A stretch of DNA of 64,000 nucleotides from Bdellovibrionales bacterium (GTDB taxonomy: Bacteria; Bdellovibrionota; UBA1018), in the NCBI GenBank assembly GCA_016786465.1, contig JAEUWC010000020.1, forward strand, positions 1-64,000, in the 5' to 3' direction. Each line of letters begins with the position of its first letter. The first letter of the stretch is position 1. The notes below the pieces were generated by a model that worked only from the letters and a program-made list of their open reading frames with translations, did not search any database and was not told where the DNA came from. Shown piece after piece: positions 8,303 through 18,000 of this stretch. Position numbers and translations under genes: made by a program.

Positions 8303-8309
8303 AATATTT

Positions 8310-8930
8310 ATGGATCAAACTTTAAAAACATCCCTCATCAAAAAAGCAAAAGCACTTGCGATATTTACCATCGTCTACAATCTCATTGAGGGGATCATCT
8401 CTGTTTACTTTGGGATAGAAGAGAACTCAGTTTCTTTGGCTGGTTTTGGAGTCGATAGCTTTATTGAAGTTTTTTCGGCCATGATTGTCTTCTGGAAGAT
8501 CTCAGGTCACGAGACAAGTGCCAATAAAGAGAAGATCGCTCTTCGTGGGATCGGTCTTTTGTTTATGGTTCTTGCTGTTACAACTTTCGGAAGTGCAATC
8601 TATCAGCTTATCAGCGGTAAACACCCCGATACGACAATCCCAGGCATTCTAGTCTCAACCATCAGTCTGAGTTTCATGTTTTGGCTTTGGCGAGCAAAAA
8701 AGAAAGTTGGCGAAGCCTTGAATGATGCCGTGATCTTAGGAGATGCCGCTTGTTCGTTAGCGTGTATCCAGCTTTCAGTCGTTTTATTCGCTGGAAGCAT
8801 CGCTTATTGGATCTTCCCAAACCTATGGTGGGCGGATGGCGTCGCAGCAGTGACTCTGACATACTTTATCGCTAAAGAGGGAATTGGGTATTTAAAGGCA
8901 GATCCTGGTGAGGACCATTGCTGTTGTTAG
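8310..8930 (+). CDS. Cation-diffusion-facilitator-like transporter
   Basis: 206 residues from an ATG at 8310. Six hydrophobic segments can be traced, starting with LAIFTIVYNLIEGIISVYFG. Metal-site residues typical of this family lie in TM2 (GFGVDSFIEVFSAMIVFW) and TM5 (ILGDAACSLACIQLS). The protein ends in a Glu-Asp-His-Cys-Cys-Cys tail. It lacks the large cytoplasmic C-terminal domain of YiiP-type proteins, as is usual for the short CDF relatives found with RND metal pumps. It would export a divalent metal from cytoplasm to periplasm. The reading frame is open further upstream, but that part overlaps the previous gene, so the later ATG was chosen, although it has no visible ribosome-binding site. 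Confidence 0.85.
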   Translation: MDQTLKTSLIKKAKALAIFTIVYNLIEGIISVYFGIEENSVSLAGFGVDSFIEVFSAMIVFWKISGHETSANKEKIALRGIGLLFMVLAVTTFGSAIYQLISGKHPDTTIPGILVSTISLSFMFWLWRAKKKVGEALNDAVILGDAACSLACIQLSVVLFAGSIAYWIFPNLWWADGVAAVTLTYFIAKEGIGYLKADPGEDHCCC

Positions 8931-8936
8931 ACACTT

Positions 8937-10175
8937 TTAGACTATTTTGGTGTCCGCCATTGTTTCCTTCATCCGAATTGCAACAATGCAGCCGGAAAGA
9001 AATGTAATTGCACCAACCGATAGAATCGCTAAAGAGAGGCCGAAATGATCCGCTAACATTCCGGCGGTTACAGCACCAATAGCATAACCCGCATCTCGCC
9101 AAAATCGATAAACTCCAACCGAGGAGGCCCGCCAGGATGGATGAGCTACATCTCCAATTGCGGCTAGTAGCGTCGGATACACCATAGCTGTTCCAACTCC
9201 TAAAAGGATCGCACCGAGTGTAAATCCAAAAAAAGTTTGAAAAAGAACGGTAGCAACAATCCCTAAAGCTTGGACCCACATTCCAGAAGCAATCAGCCAC
9301 TTTCTACCCAGCGAATCAGAAAGGTATCCGGTCCAGAGTTGTGCAATTCCCCAGGTGGCAGGATAAATTGCGGCTACTAAACCTGTCTTTTCTAAATCCA
9401 TACCTGATGCTGAAAAGAGAATTGGAAAAAGCCCCCACGCCATACCGTCGTTTAAGTTGTTCACAAGTCCTGCTTGAGTAACCGAAGACAGGTTTTTATC
9501 GTGGAATGTGGTGCGGATAAAAACCTCTTTTTGGGAGAGTGTCTCGGTTGAAGCGCGAATTTGAGTTGATTCGAGTCCCACGTGAGACAAGGTTTCTCGA
9601 ACAAGAAATATGCTGAGTGAGGTGCCAATCACTATATACACTACTCCTAAATAAAATGGAGCAGGTCTGAGTCCGTACCGGCTAGCAATATAACCCGTAA
9701 CAAAGGCAGAAACAGCAACCGCAAGATAACCAGCAAATTCATTTAATCCCATGGCCAGTCCGCGTTGCTTGGGCCCTACGAGGTCGATCTTCATAATGAC
9801 CGTTGTAGACCATGTGAGACCTTGGCTAACGCCTAGCAACAAATTGGCAAATAAAACCCAGTTCCAGCTGGGAGCCCACATCAATAAAAAAGGAACAGGA
9901 AGAGCAACTAACCAACCTGCAATCAATACTATTCGTCTGCCTACTCGGTCAGAGATTCGACCTGCAAAATAATTGGTGATGGCCTTTGTGAGTCCAAAAA
10001 CTACAATGAAAGAAAGAACGGCTGTTTTAGCAACAAGTTGAAACTCTTGTTCCGCAAGCGCCGGAAGAATACTTCTTTCCAGTCCGATCATGGCCCCGAC
10101 AAATGCATTAACGACAACCAGAAGAGAAAACTGGAAAAAGTTTTCTCTAAGGCCCAGTGAAAGTGATCGGTTCAT
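8937..10175 (-). CDS. Major facilitator superfamily exporter
   Basis: 412 residues with about twelve transmembrane helices. The conserved loop-2/3 motif A is present as GRISDRVGRR, and a related repeat YLSDSLGRKW occurs in the second half, the hallmark of MFS proteins with two six-helix bundles. The lack of a specific substrate motif prevents naming the cargo; similarity in style is to drug or metabolite exporters. It is divergent from the AraC-type regulator, with a symmetric operator-like element in the 42-base gap, which suggests control by that regulator. It ends seven bases from the CDF gene and converges with it. Confidence 0.85.
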   Translation of the reverse strand: MNRSLSLGLRENFFQFSLLVVVNAFVGAMIGLERSILPALAEQEFQLVAKTAVLSFIVVFGLTKAITNYFAGRISDRVGRRIVLIAGWLVALPVPFLLMWAPSWNWVLFANLLLGVSQGLTWSTTVIMKIDLVGPKQRGLAMGLNEFAGYLAVAVSAFVTGYIASRYGLRPAPFYLGVVYIVIGTSLSIFLVRETLSHVGLESTQIRASTETLSQKEVFIRTTFHDKNLSSVTQAGLVNNLNDGMAWGLFPILFSASGMDLEKTGLVAAIYPATWGIAQLWTGYLSDSLGRKWLIASGMWVQALGIVATVLFQTFFGFTLGAILLGVGTAMVYPTLLAAIGDVAHPSWRASSVGVYRFWRDAGYAIGAVTAGMLADHFGLSLAILSVGAITFLSGCIVAIRMKETMADTKIV

Positions 10176-10179
10176 AAAA

Positions 10180-10217
10180 ACATTCTAACATCAGTTAGAA
10201 TGTCGTAAATTTAGAAT
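10180..10217. promoter_or_regulatory. Operator-like palindrome between the MFS and AraC genes
   Basis: ACATTCTAAC (10180-10189) and GTTAGAATGT (10194-10203) are perfect 10-base inverted repeats around ATCA. A third half-site TTAGAAT recurs at 10211-10217, sixteen bases from the copy at 10195-10201, giving a direct-repeat pair as AraC-type proteins prefer. It occupies the whole gap between two divergent starts (10175 and 10218). Confidence 0.7.
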
Positions 10218-11243
10218 ATGGAGATAGTACTGGAGTTAATTCGATTTCTAGGGATTAGCCTCATGCTCTTCCTCTCAGGCTATCTGAGTCAAAAGCACCG
10301 ATCGCATCCAGCAGCGCGAATCGGAGCACTCTTTTCCTTCGGCATGGCGATCTACCTGCTCATGCCATTAATTTTGCGGCACACGGACAATCCCGTCCTG
10401 ATCGGAATTCCACTCTTCGCTACTTTCAGCAATTCGTTTTTATTCTGGATGTTTTGCCGAAGCATTTTTTCTGAACGTGCTCCAATTCGCTGGATTCACT
10501 ATTCTCTCTGGGGAGCTTCACAGCTCATCAGTTACATGGTTTTTTTCAGACTCCCCGAGAGTTTATTTCAATGGGGAAGCCAGGTTTCAGAGTTCGAGTT
10601 TATCAGGAAGCTTTTACCACATGGCTTGTATCTGGGATTTATCTTAGCTGGGATTGTCTCTTCGCAGAAGGACGCGAGAGCTGACCTAGTATCATCTCGA
10701 ATTCAACTGAGGCGCGCTTTTCTGGCCGTCGTTGCGTTCTACGGGGTTCTGATTAGCGTTACCGAAATCCTTCTTCAAGGGCAGCATGCATCGCCTGCTA
10801 TTGATGTGATCCACTATTCGATTCTTTTAGTCCTGACCGGGCTTTTCTTCCGAGAGATCAAAAACCACCCTGAACTTTTTAGCGACAGCGGTGTTAAAGC
10901 CGAAACTTTTGAACCATCACCGCTTCAAAAAGAACTGAAACACCAGATGGAAGTTGGAAAGGTCTATCGCCAGGAAGGACTAACGATTGTTCTTTTAGCC
11001 GAGAGACTAAGAACTCAGGAATACCTTCTCAGACGATGCATTAACCAAGAGCTTGGATTTCGTAACTTCAATGACTTTCTAAACCATTATAGAATTCAGG
11101 AAGCATGCACGAGACTCAAAGCAGAGCCTGGACTTCCTATATTGAATCTCTCTCTTGAGCTTGGGTATCGATCCCTGGCCCCATTTAACCGAGCGTTTAA
11201 GGAAAAAACAGGAGCGACCCCGACTCAGTTTAGACTCGAATAA
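10218..11243 (+). CDS. Membrane-anchored AraC-family transcriptional regulator
   Basis: 341 residues. The N-terminal two thirds contain about seven hydrophobic helices (from LIRFLGISLMLFLSGYLS to VIHYSILLVLTGLFF), a membrane sensor arrangement. The C-terminal 95 residues are an AraC/XylS double helix-turn-helix domain: LTIVLLAERLRTQEYLLRR, then FRNFNDFLNHYRIQEA and the second motif LSLELGYRSLAPFNRAFKE, finishing with the usual TGATPTQFR signature. It probably senses a signal in the membrane and acts on the divergent exporter gene through the palindrome at 10180. The 3' end overlaps the convergent crcB gene by 14 bases. Confidence 0.9.
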   Translation: MEIVLELIRFLGISLMLFLSGYLSQKHRSHPAARIGALFSFGMAIYLLMPLILRHTDNPVLIGIPLFATFSNSFLFWMFCRSIFSERAPIRWIHYSLWGASQLISYMVFFRLPESLFQWGSQVSEFEFIRKLLPHGLYLGFILAGIVSSQKDARADLVSSRIQLRRAFLAVVAFYGVLISVTEILLQGQHASPAIDVIHYSILLVLTGLFFREIKNHPELFSDSGVKAETFEPSPLQKELKHQMEVGKVYRQEGLTIVLLAERLRTQEYLLRRCINQELGFRNFNDFLNHYRIQEACTRLKAEPGLPILNLSLELGYRSLAPFNRAFKEKTGATPTQFRLE

Positions 11244-11607
11244 AATTTCCGATCCACATGCCTAGAGCTACAGCGGCCAGGCAAAGGATAAGACTTCCGG
11301 CGACATTCGCAAACGCTAGTCCAGGTGAACTGGAACGAATGAGCTGAATCGTTTCAAGACTAAATGCCGAGAATGTTGTGTATGCGCCTAAGAAGCCCAC
11401 TGCAATGACCAGTGATGCTGTCGGAAGCAAAGGATGGTCGCGCAGATATTCATACAAAACGCCTATCGCTAGGCAACCAGTGAAATTAACGATGAGCGTA
11501 TGCAGTGGAAAAGGGTGAGGGATAAAAGACTGAATGGCTTGGGAGACGCCATACCTAGCAATCGCCCCAAAGAAGCCACCAACACCAACGAGCCAGAAAT
11601 TAAGCAT
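11230..11607 (-). CDS. crcB: Fluoride ion channel CrcB/Fluc
   Basis: 125 residues, the usual length. All family landmarks are visible: GGFFGAIARYGVSQ near the N-terminus, TLIVNFTGCLAIG in TM2 and GFLGAYTTFSAFSLET in TM3 with the polar track Thr-Thr-Phe-Ser, then a fourth helix. Fluc proteins act as dual-topology homodimers that leak fluoride out of the cell. The ATG at 11607 has AGGAGGAGG just upstream, and a fluoride riboswitch fills the leader, so expression is expected to rise with cytoplasmic fluoride. The gene stands alone and converges on the AraC gene. Confidence 0.93.
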   Translation of the reverse strand: MLNFWLVGVGGFFGAIARYGVSQAIQSFIPHPFPLHTLIVNFTGCLAIGVLYEYLRDHPLLPTASLVIAVGFLGAYTTFSAFSLETIQLIRSSSPGLAFANVAGSLILCLAAVALGMWIGNFIRV

Positions 11608-11627
11608 TAGCCTCCTCCTGAAGGAAA

Positions 11628-11683
11628 TGTTCAGTAGAAGTCATCAGCTAAGCGGCGGTTAAAAGGCTGACTTCATAGCCCTA
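11628..11683 (-). ncRNA. Fluoride riboswitch (crcB motif) leader
   Basis: On the minus strand the crcB leader contains, in order, GGCTATGAAGTCAGCC (11680-11665), AACCGCC (11660-11654) and GCTGATGACTTCTAC (11648-11634). These match the crcB RNA motif: a short hairpin with an AUG-rich loop, the conserved AACCGCC segment that forms the pseudoknot/reverse pairing, and the 3' signature CUGAUGACUYCUAC. The ribosome-binding site lies 15 bases further on, which suggests control of translation initiation. A small symmetric element AGTATCTAAGATACT lies just before the aptamer. Confidence 0.92.
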
Positions 11684-11801
11684 AGTATCTAAGATACTAC
11701 AAACTTTTCGTTTTTTTCGGAATCGATCAGCGTATTTTTGGAATCGATAGGAGAAAACATCCAAAAGGAACGATCCTAAGCTTCTAAAGGAACTAATCCT
11801 T

Positions 11802-12923
11802 ATGAAGCTAACTCGGATCTCTATTTTATTCACCTCCTGCCTCTGTCTTTTATTGGGCTGCGCAAGTACTTCCCATTCAGGGCGAATCACCGCTCAGGGC
11901 GAAATTGGAAGAGATAAGATTTCATCAGAGGTGGACTCTGAGATTGCCCGTTATTTTATTGAAGAATACCTTCCGGCGAAAAAGAGTAACCCACAGTTGG
12001 ATGCCAAAATCTCTTCCATTTTAGGTGAATTGGAAAAGACGCCTTTATCCAATGAAAGGCTTAAAGAAATAGCGGATCAAACCTCACTTGATTTTGGAGC
12101 CATGCTTTTTGCCCATCTCCAAACGAAGAGAAATCTGAAAATCAAAAATGCTTTTATTACCCAATACGATTTGGTGAAGCAGGGAAAACTTCATCTTAAA
12201 GAAGCCACCCAGCGTTACCGAATAGTTTTAGTTCCTGGATTATTTTATCGTTCAAAACCTGAAACGAAGGGTGACTTACGAGAAGTAAAACAAGTTTTAG
12301 AAGAGGCGGGATTTGAAGTAGTCTCTGTCCCGATTCTTGAAGCGGGTTCCGTAGAGGAGAACGCCGCGATCATTGCAGACTTCATTAAGAACGAGTCCGT
12401 CCAAGACAAAAAACTAATCCTCGTTAGCACAAGTAAAGGCGGGCCCGACACACTCTACGCACTCGGAGCGCTACTCGATCAGGAGAGCGCAAAGAAAGTT
12501 TCCCTCTGGTTTAGTGTGGGCGGCGCGCTTCGAGGTTCATACCTTGCGGACTTATGGAGTAAATGGCCCAGGAGCTGGCTAGCCTCCGTTATTGGCGTGT
12601 TTCAAGGTTTTTCCATAAGTATGGTTCGAAGCTTAAGCGTGGAAGAAAGCAAAAAACGCTTAGAGAAGATCAAGATTCCAAATCATATCCGTGTCGTTCA
12701 TTTCGTGGGAGTTCCACTTTCGGGCACCGTCAGCGACGAAGTGAAAGGCGGTTACAAAGAGCTGCAATCTTGTGGGCCGAACGATGGAATCACGCTTTTA
12801 TCAGATGAAATACTAGATGGGTCAAGCGTAATCACTGCGCTTGGACTAGACCATTGGTACCGCGATCCTGATTTGAAACGAAAGATTTTGGCTCTAGTTG
12901 CGACAGTTACCGTCTCGCACTAG
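11802..12923 (+). CDS. Lipoprotein with alpha/beta-hydrolase-like fold
   Basis: 373 residues. The N-terminus is a lipoprotein signal with lipobox LLLGC, so the mature protein should be membrane-anchored from Cys-20 or so. From about residue 140 it reads as an alpha/beta hydrolase: YRIVLVPGLFYRS (strand and oxyanion region), LILVSTSKGGPDTLYAL (nucleophile elbow with Ser-Thr-Ser-Lys-Gly-Gly, a variant of Gly-x-Ser-x-Gly) and a late LGLDHWYRD segment that could supply the catalytic His. The substrate is unknown. AAAGGA lies 12 bases before the ATG. Its last 30 bases overlap a convergent small gene. Confidence 0.65.
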   Translation: MKLTRISILFTSCLCLLLGCASTSHSGRITAQGEIGRDKISSEVDSEIARYFIEEYLPAKKSNPQLDAKISSILGELEKTPLSNERLKEIADQTSLDFGAMLFAHLQTKRNLKIKNAFITQYDLVKQGKLHLKEATQRYRIVLVPGLFYRSKPETKGDLREVKQVLEEAGFEVVSVPILEAGSVEENAAIIADFIKNESVQDKKLILVSTSKGGPDTLYALGALLDQESAKKVSLWFSVGGALRGSYLADLWSKWPRSWLASVIGVFQGFSISMVRSLSVEESKKRLEKIKIPNHIRVVHFVGVPLSGTVSDEVKGGYKELQSCGPNDGITLLSDEILDGSSVITALGLDHWYRDPDLKRKILALVATVTVSH

Positions 12924-13064
12924 AGCGTTGTTTAGTTTTTTTAAACTTAGCAATCCTCCCTGACTTTTTGCTTTCAGCATCATGTCGTACGTCGCCTCGC
13001 CAATCCCTCCAGCCAAAGCGATCACCCAAGCCAACCTAAACGCAAACGTCATGATTTTACTCAT
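12894..13064 (-). CDS. Small single-helix membrane protein, function unknown
   Basis: 56 residues with one hydrophobic helix (AFRLAWVIALAGGIGEA) followed by a basic amphipathic tail. The ATG at 13064 overlaps the stop of the upstream small gene (ATGAGTAA), a typical sign of translational coupling. The 3' end overlaps the convergent lipoprotein gene by 30 bases, which weakens the call. No family recognised. Confidence 0.4.
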   Translation of the reverse strand: MSKIMTFAFRLAWVIALAGGIGEATYDMMLKAKSQGGLLSLKKLNNALVRDGNCRN

Positions 13065-13275
13065 TGTCCTGCTCCGTTCCTTCGAGAGCGCTCGATAGTT
13101 CAGAGAGTGCATTCGCAAGATCGGCCACAATGTAGCCAACACCCTCCCACGAATCTTCAAGATCTGGATGCGTGTATCCGGGTTCCTTGTGCATCGACAG
13201 CAAATACGCGAGTCCACGAACTCGCAGACTCATTTCAAAAAGTCTTTGTGCAGGCGTTTGGTTTTCATTTTTCAT
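13057..13275 (-). CDS. Small soluble protein, function unknown
   Basis: 72 residues beginning at an ATG with AAAGGA eleven bases upstream. It is mostly helical (AQRLFEMSLRVRGLAYLLSM, then WEGVGYIVADLANALSELSS) with an acidic tail; no domain is recognised. It is the first of a coupled pair with the membrane peptide at 12894. The frame is open further upstream to 13401, but the later ATG has the better translation signal. Its place beside a tRNA gene in the putative element makes an element-encoded accessory role possible. Confidence 0.5.
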   Translation of the reverse strand: MKNENQTPAQRLFEMSLRVRGLAYLLSMHKEPGYTHPDLEDSWEGVGYIVADLANALSELSSALEGTEQDNE

Positions 13276-13599
<324 letters not shown>

Positions 13600-13699
13600 G
13601 CAACTGGTCTGGATAAATCTGTAATAACCTATTTTTCAAATCACGTCTGAAAACTGTCCGATTTCCGAACAATTTTACGCGGCGTATCCCAAAAAGTGG

Positions 13700-15031
13700 T
13701 CAGACCCCCAAGAAAAGCTTCGAGCCTTTTTTGGTAAATCCGGGGGCGCCTTCCAGGTATCTATGCAAAACTTCCGGGATTTCGATGGTCCCATCAGCCT
13801 GCTGGCCGTTTTCCAGGACCGCAATCCAGGTCCGACCCACCGCAAGTCCAGACCCGTTCAGGGTGTGAACAAACCGGGGCTTATCGGCGGCGCTAGGGCG
13901 ATAACGCATCTGGCTTCGACGGGCCTGGAAGTCTTCGCAGTTCGAACAAGATGAAATTTCACGATAGGTCTTCTGCGCAGGAAGCCAAACTTCCAAGTCA
14001 TAGGTCTTGGACGAATTGAAGCCCATATCACCCGTGCAAAGCGCCATCACGCGGTAAGGAAGGTTCAGAAGTTCAAGAACCTTGGTTGCGTTCTTCACCA
14101 TGGCTTCTAGTTCATCAAAAGATTTTTCAGGTTCTACAATTTTTACCAGTTCTACTTTTTGGAACTGATGCTGTCGGATCAAGCCGCGCGTATCTTTTCC
14201 GTAAGATCCTGCTTCACTTCGAAAACAAGGCGAATACGCCGTGAAATAAAAGGGAAGCTTTCCGGGTTCAATGATTTCTCCGGCAAAGATGCTTGTGACG
14301 GGAACTTCAGACGTCGGAATCAAGAAAAGTTCACGATCCCCGACTGATGTCTTGAAAAGATCTTCTTCAAATTTTGGAAGCTGACCCATTCCGCGCATGG
14401 TGTCGCGATTGACCATAAACGGAGGAATCACTTCCGTGTAACCGTGTTCACGGGTGTGCAGATCCAACATGAACTGGATCAAAGCACGTTCCAGTCGGGC
14501 GCCTGCGCCCAGATAAAGGGCAAATCGGGCGCCGGACAGTTTCGATGCGCGTTCAAAATCAAGAATTTTCAGGGCTTCGCCCAAGGCGACGTGATCCTTG
14601 GGTTCAAAATCCATCGCCCGCGGGGTACCCCAGCGCCGGACTTCGACGTTTCCTTCGGCGTCTTTTCCAACCGGCGTCGACGCGTGCGGAATATTAGGAA
14701 TCCGCATCGCAAGATCATTCAATTCTTCTTCAGTTTTCTTCAGGGCTTCGTCCAAAGCCTTAATCTGATCACCTACCGCCCGCATTTCGATCACGCGGCG
14801 ATCCGCTTCGGCCGCTGCCTGCGGATCAGCTTTCGCTTTGGCCTTCAGCTGCGCAATTTCTTGCGACGCTTTGTTACGCTGATTTTTCAGTGCTTCGGTT
14901 TGCGTGATGGATTCTTTTCTTTTTTTGCTCAGTTCGGAAACTTTGCCGATCAGGTCCGCCGAAGCCTGGCGGTTTTTCAATGCGCGTTCTAGGTCTGCGA
15001 TGCCTTCTTGAAAGTACTTGGAATCCAACAT
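13700..15031 (-). CDS. serS: Seryl-tRNA synthetase
   Basis: 443 residues, close to the usual length. The enzyme charges tRNA-Ser (and tRNA-Sec) with serine using ATP in the cytoplasm. Residues 25-110 form the long antiparallel coiled-coil arm that grips the variable arm of tRNA-Ser. The class II core follows, with motif 2 around residues 270-290 ([24 protein letters not shown]) and motif 3 near 393 ([25 protein letters not shown]). The serine-site TSEVP is at about 240. It follows the TPR gene by 23 bases and is followed by tRNA-Ser(UGA) on the same strand, so enzyme and substrate genes may share a transcript. Confidence 0.98.
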   Translation of the reverse strand: MLDSKYFQEGIADLERALKNRQASADLIGKVSELSKKRKESITQTEALKNQRNKASQEIAQLKAKAKADPQAAAEADRRVIEMRAVGDQIKALDEALKKTEEELNDLAMRIPNIPHASTPVGKDAEGNVEVRRWGTPRAMDFEPKDHVALGEALKILDFERASKLSGARFALYLGAGARLERALIQFMLDLHTREHGYTEVIPPFMVNRDTMRGMGQLPKFEEDLFKTSVGDRELFLIPTSEVPVTSIFAGEIIEPGKLPFYFTAYSPCFRSEAGSYGKDTRGLIRQHQFQKVELVKIVEPEKSFDELEAMVKNATKVLELLNLPYRVMALCTGDMGFNSSKTYDLEVWLPAQKTYREISSCSNCEDFQARRSQMRYRPSAADKPRFVHTLNGSGLAVGRTWIAVLENGQQADGTIEIPEVLHRYLEGAPGFTKKGSKLFLGV

Positions 15032-15054
15032 GATTCCGCGACGCTAGCACAAAC

Positions 15055-18000
15055 CTAGTACCTTTGAAACTCGGCGCGATCTGGCGCATCGGGTTCCAAT
15101 TCCAGATACTTGCGGAATGCCTTTCGGGCTTGTTCTCGGTTTCCCATTTCGCGGTATGCCATGCCCATTCTTTTGAAAATATCCGAATTTCCGGGATCCA
15201 AGGTGGCGGCGGCTTCGAATAGGGCCGCTGCGCCAGCGAAATTCTTAATCAGGTAATTGCCCCAACCCGCCGCGATCTTGGCTTCCGGGTCGCGGGGCTG
15301 AAGGGCCATGGCCTGATTGATAAACCGCAGCCCTTCACCAGCCAGATTTAATCCGATCTTGGCGCGCCCCATGGCCAAAAGGGTTGCCGCCGAATTCGGA
15401 TAGGTTTCCAGTTCAAGGTCAAATTCAGTGACCGCCAGCTTAAGATTCCCGTAGTTCATCGCAATCTGACCCTTGTAAAGATGTGCGTTGGGATAGCGGG
15501 GGTAAATCGCAACCAAGCGATTCAGTTCTTCTTCGGCAAGCTTCAGGTCACCGCGCTTCACGAAAAGCTTGTAGCGTTCAATGTAGCTGCTGGGGTCTGA
15601 AAGACTTCGGTCTTGATAAAGTTTGTAGGCCAGAAGTGCCTTGGGGATCGCCGTTTTTTCAGGTTCCTTGGCCAGGTGAATCAGGGCCTGAATCCGGTAC
15701 GGTTCAGATGCGTCGGGTGAAATCCCTTTGGCCTGTTCCACGTACTGCTGGGCGATCTGAAGATCACCCTTTTGAACGTGAAATTCTGCCAGGGCAGATA
15801 GGATATCTGCCTTTGCGACGCCTTCCTTTTGCAGTTCTTCCTGAAGAATTTCAACGCCGCGGTCAATGGATTCTGAAGACGCCAAGCACTTAGAAAGCCC
15901 GATCAGTGCCTGAGTGTTCTGTGGGTCAAACCGAAGCGCCAAAGAATAGTAAAAAGGCGCGGCGTGAAACTGTCTGAGCATCGCAAGGCTATCGGCAAAA
16001 GCAACATACGTATGGCTGTCGATCGATTCGCGCGACAGTGCCTTTTTGTAAGCGGCTGCAGCTTCGGCGATTTTTCCCTGCGCAAAATACAAATCGCCTT
16101 CCAGACGATCCAGCTGACTGGGGTTCATCTGGCTAGAACGGTACCGGGTCAGCGTCTTTTGAGCTTCTTCCCATTCATAGCTAGCGGTCAGTGTTTGAAT
16201 CACTTTAGCCGCTACGTCAAAGTTCGCGGGCTGCCTTTCTAACGCCTGCGTGTAGTTCAGCTTGGCATTCACCATGTCTTTTCGCGCGTAGAACATGTCG
16301 CCAATTCGGATCAAGGGAATCGCGGAAGACAAGTTCGCCTGCCGGGCTTTCAAGAATTCAGTCAAAGCTTCTTGGATCTTCTTTTCCTTGATCAGTTTTT
16401 CACCTTCGGAAAGGTAGACGTACATCTTCGCTTCCTTTTGAAATTCGGGCGAAGCGCCGCCCAGTTTCGCGCGAAGCGAATACATTTCCAAAAGGTAGTC
16501 GTGGTTTTCTGGGTCCAAACGAACGGCCTTTTCGGCGTCGGCAAGTGCATAGTTCCACTTTTGGAAAAGACTGTTCAATTGAGCGTGAAGGTAAAATGCA
16601 ATCGCCCTTTCCCTGGGGGGCAGCGTCCCTGTTTCGTTAACCAAGGAATCCAAGAAGGGGCTTGCGTCTTTCAGTTGACCCTTTTTGGCCAAAAGTTCAG
16701 CGATCCGAAGACGTGACCGCGCGTGATTCACAGAAATCTTTAGAACCTTCTGAAAGTGAACCAAAGCAACGTCGATTTCCCCAAGCCTTTCAGCAGTCAA
16801 GCCACGCAGGTAAAGAATCCTTGGCGTTTGCGCGCGCGCATCTGGAATCTGTGACAACTGCCGACTTGCAGCCGCGAAGTCCCCGCGGCTAGCCAAGACG
16901 TATCCCAAATAAAAGAACAGGATCGGTTCTGGGGTTTCTTTGTTTTTCGTGTATTCCACAATTCGGCTTTGCGCCGCTTCGAATCGATTGGAAGCCACGA
17001 AGAATTCAACGTCTGCGACCACTGTTTCCAAGTACGATGGTGCCAACGCGCGAGCCCGTTCCAATAGCTTTGAAATCACAACCAATGCGTTTTCATCGCG
17101 AACTGAAGAATCAAAAAGATTGATATAACTGGATGCCAAAAGCGCGATGGCCTTCGCGTTTTGCATGTCATAGCTGATGGATTCCAAAAGAAGCGCTGCC
17201 GCTCCCTGGTACCCGCCAACTGTGTCCAGCTGGTAAAAGGGGATCGCTTTTTGAAAAAGAGCGATCGATTTCTGCGGATCCGTTCCCGTCGAAGCGCTGA
17301 TCGGAAGCTGCGGCTTGATCCAACCCACGGATCGAACTTTGCTGTTCGTATCTTCTTCGGGAAAGAAGACTTCTTGAATGGCCAGGCCCATGGCAATCAC
17401 GGCCATGATTCCTCGAATCAGGTTCTTTCGGCTGACTTCAATTTTTCCGGAAAGGCCCTGGGGTTGAGTGATCGTGGTTGAAGTTTCTTGGCCGAGCTTC
17501 GAACGATCCAGGAATACTGTTTTTTCGTGGGCAATGTTAGGCCCGGAATCTCCCTTGTCGGCTGGAATATGGATCTGCGTTTTTCCGTCGTCCTGATCGG
17601 CTGGAGAAGCACCGGATGCAGGTTCTTCGTGGCTGACGACTCGGGTCTTTTCAGATTCATCACTGAAGGATTCTGGTACGCCCGTGGGCTCTGGCGGCCC
17701 TGGGGGCTGGGGCGTTGTTGATGCGCCCGAAGGCAGAACCATCGTGCGGTCTTCTTGGGCAACTGCGGTCGCGGTTGGAATGGCTGGATCTTGTACGCTG
17801 ATGATCGTGGTCTTGGCTTCGACATCGACCTGACCCGCGTTGCCACCCAGGGATTCTCCGGCAGCCTTTTTGACCAGAATTTCGGCGATTTCTTCGATCG
17901 AATTAACATCAACCCAATCGCCTTCGGGATAGCGTCGAGCCGTTTCCTTTCCCGTGATCTGTCCGTTCCCAATCAGCTGGCGAATCCGGTCCAAATCAAT

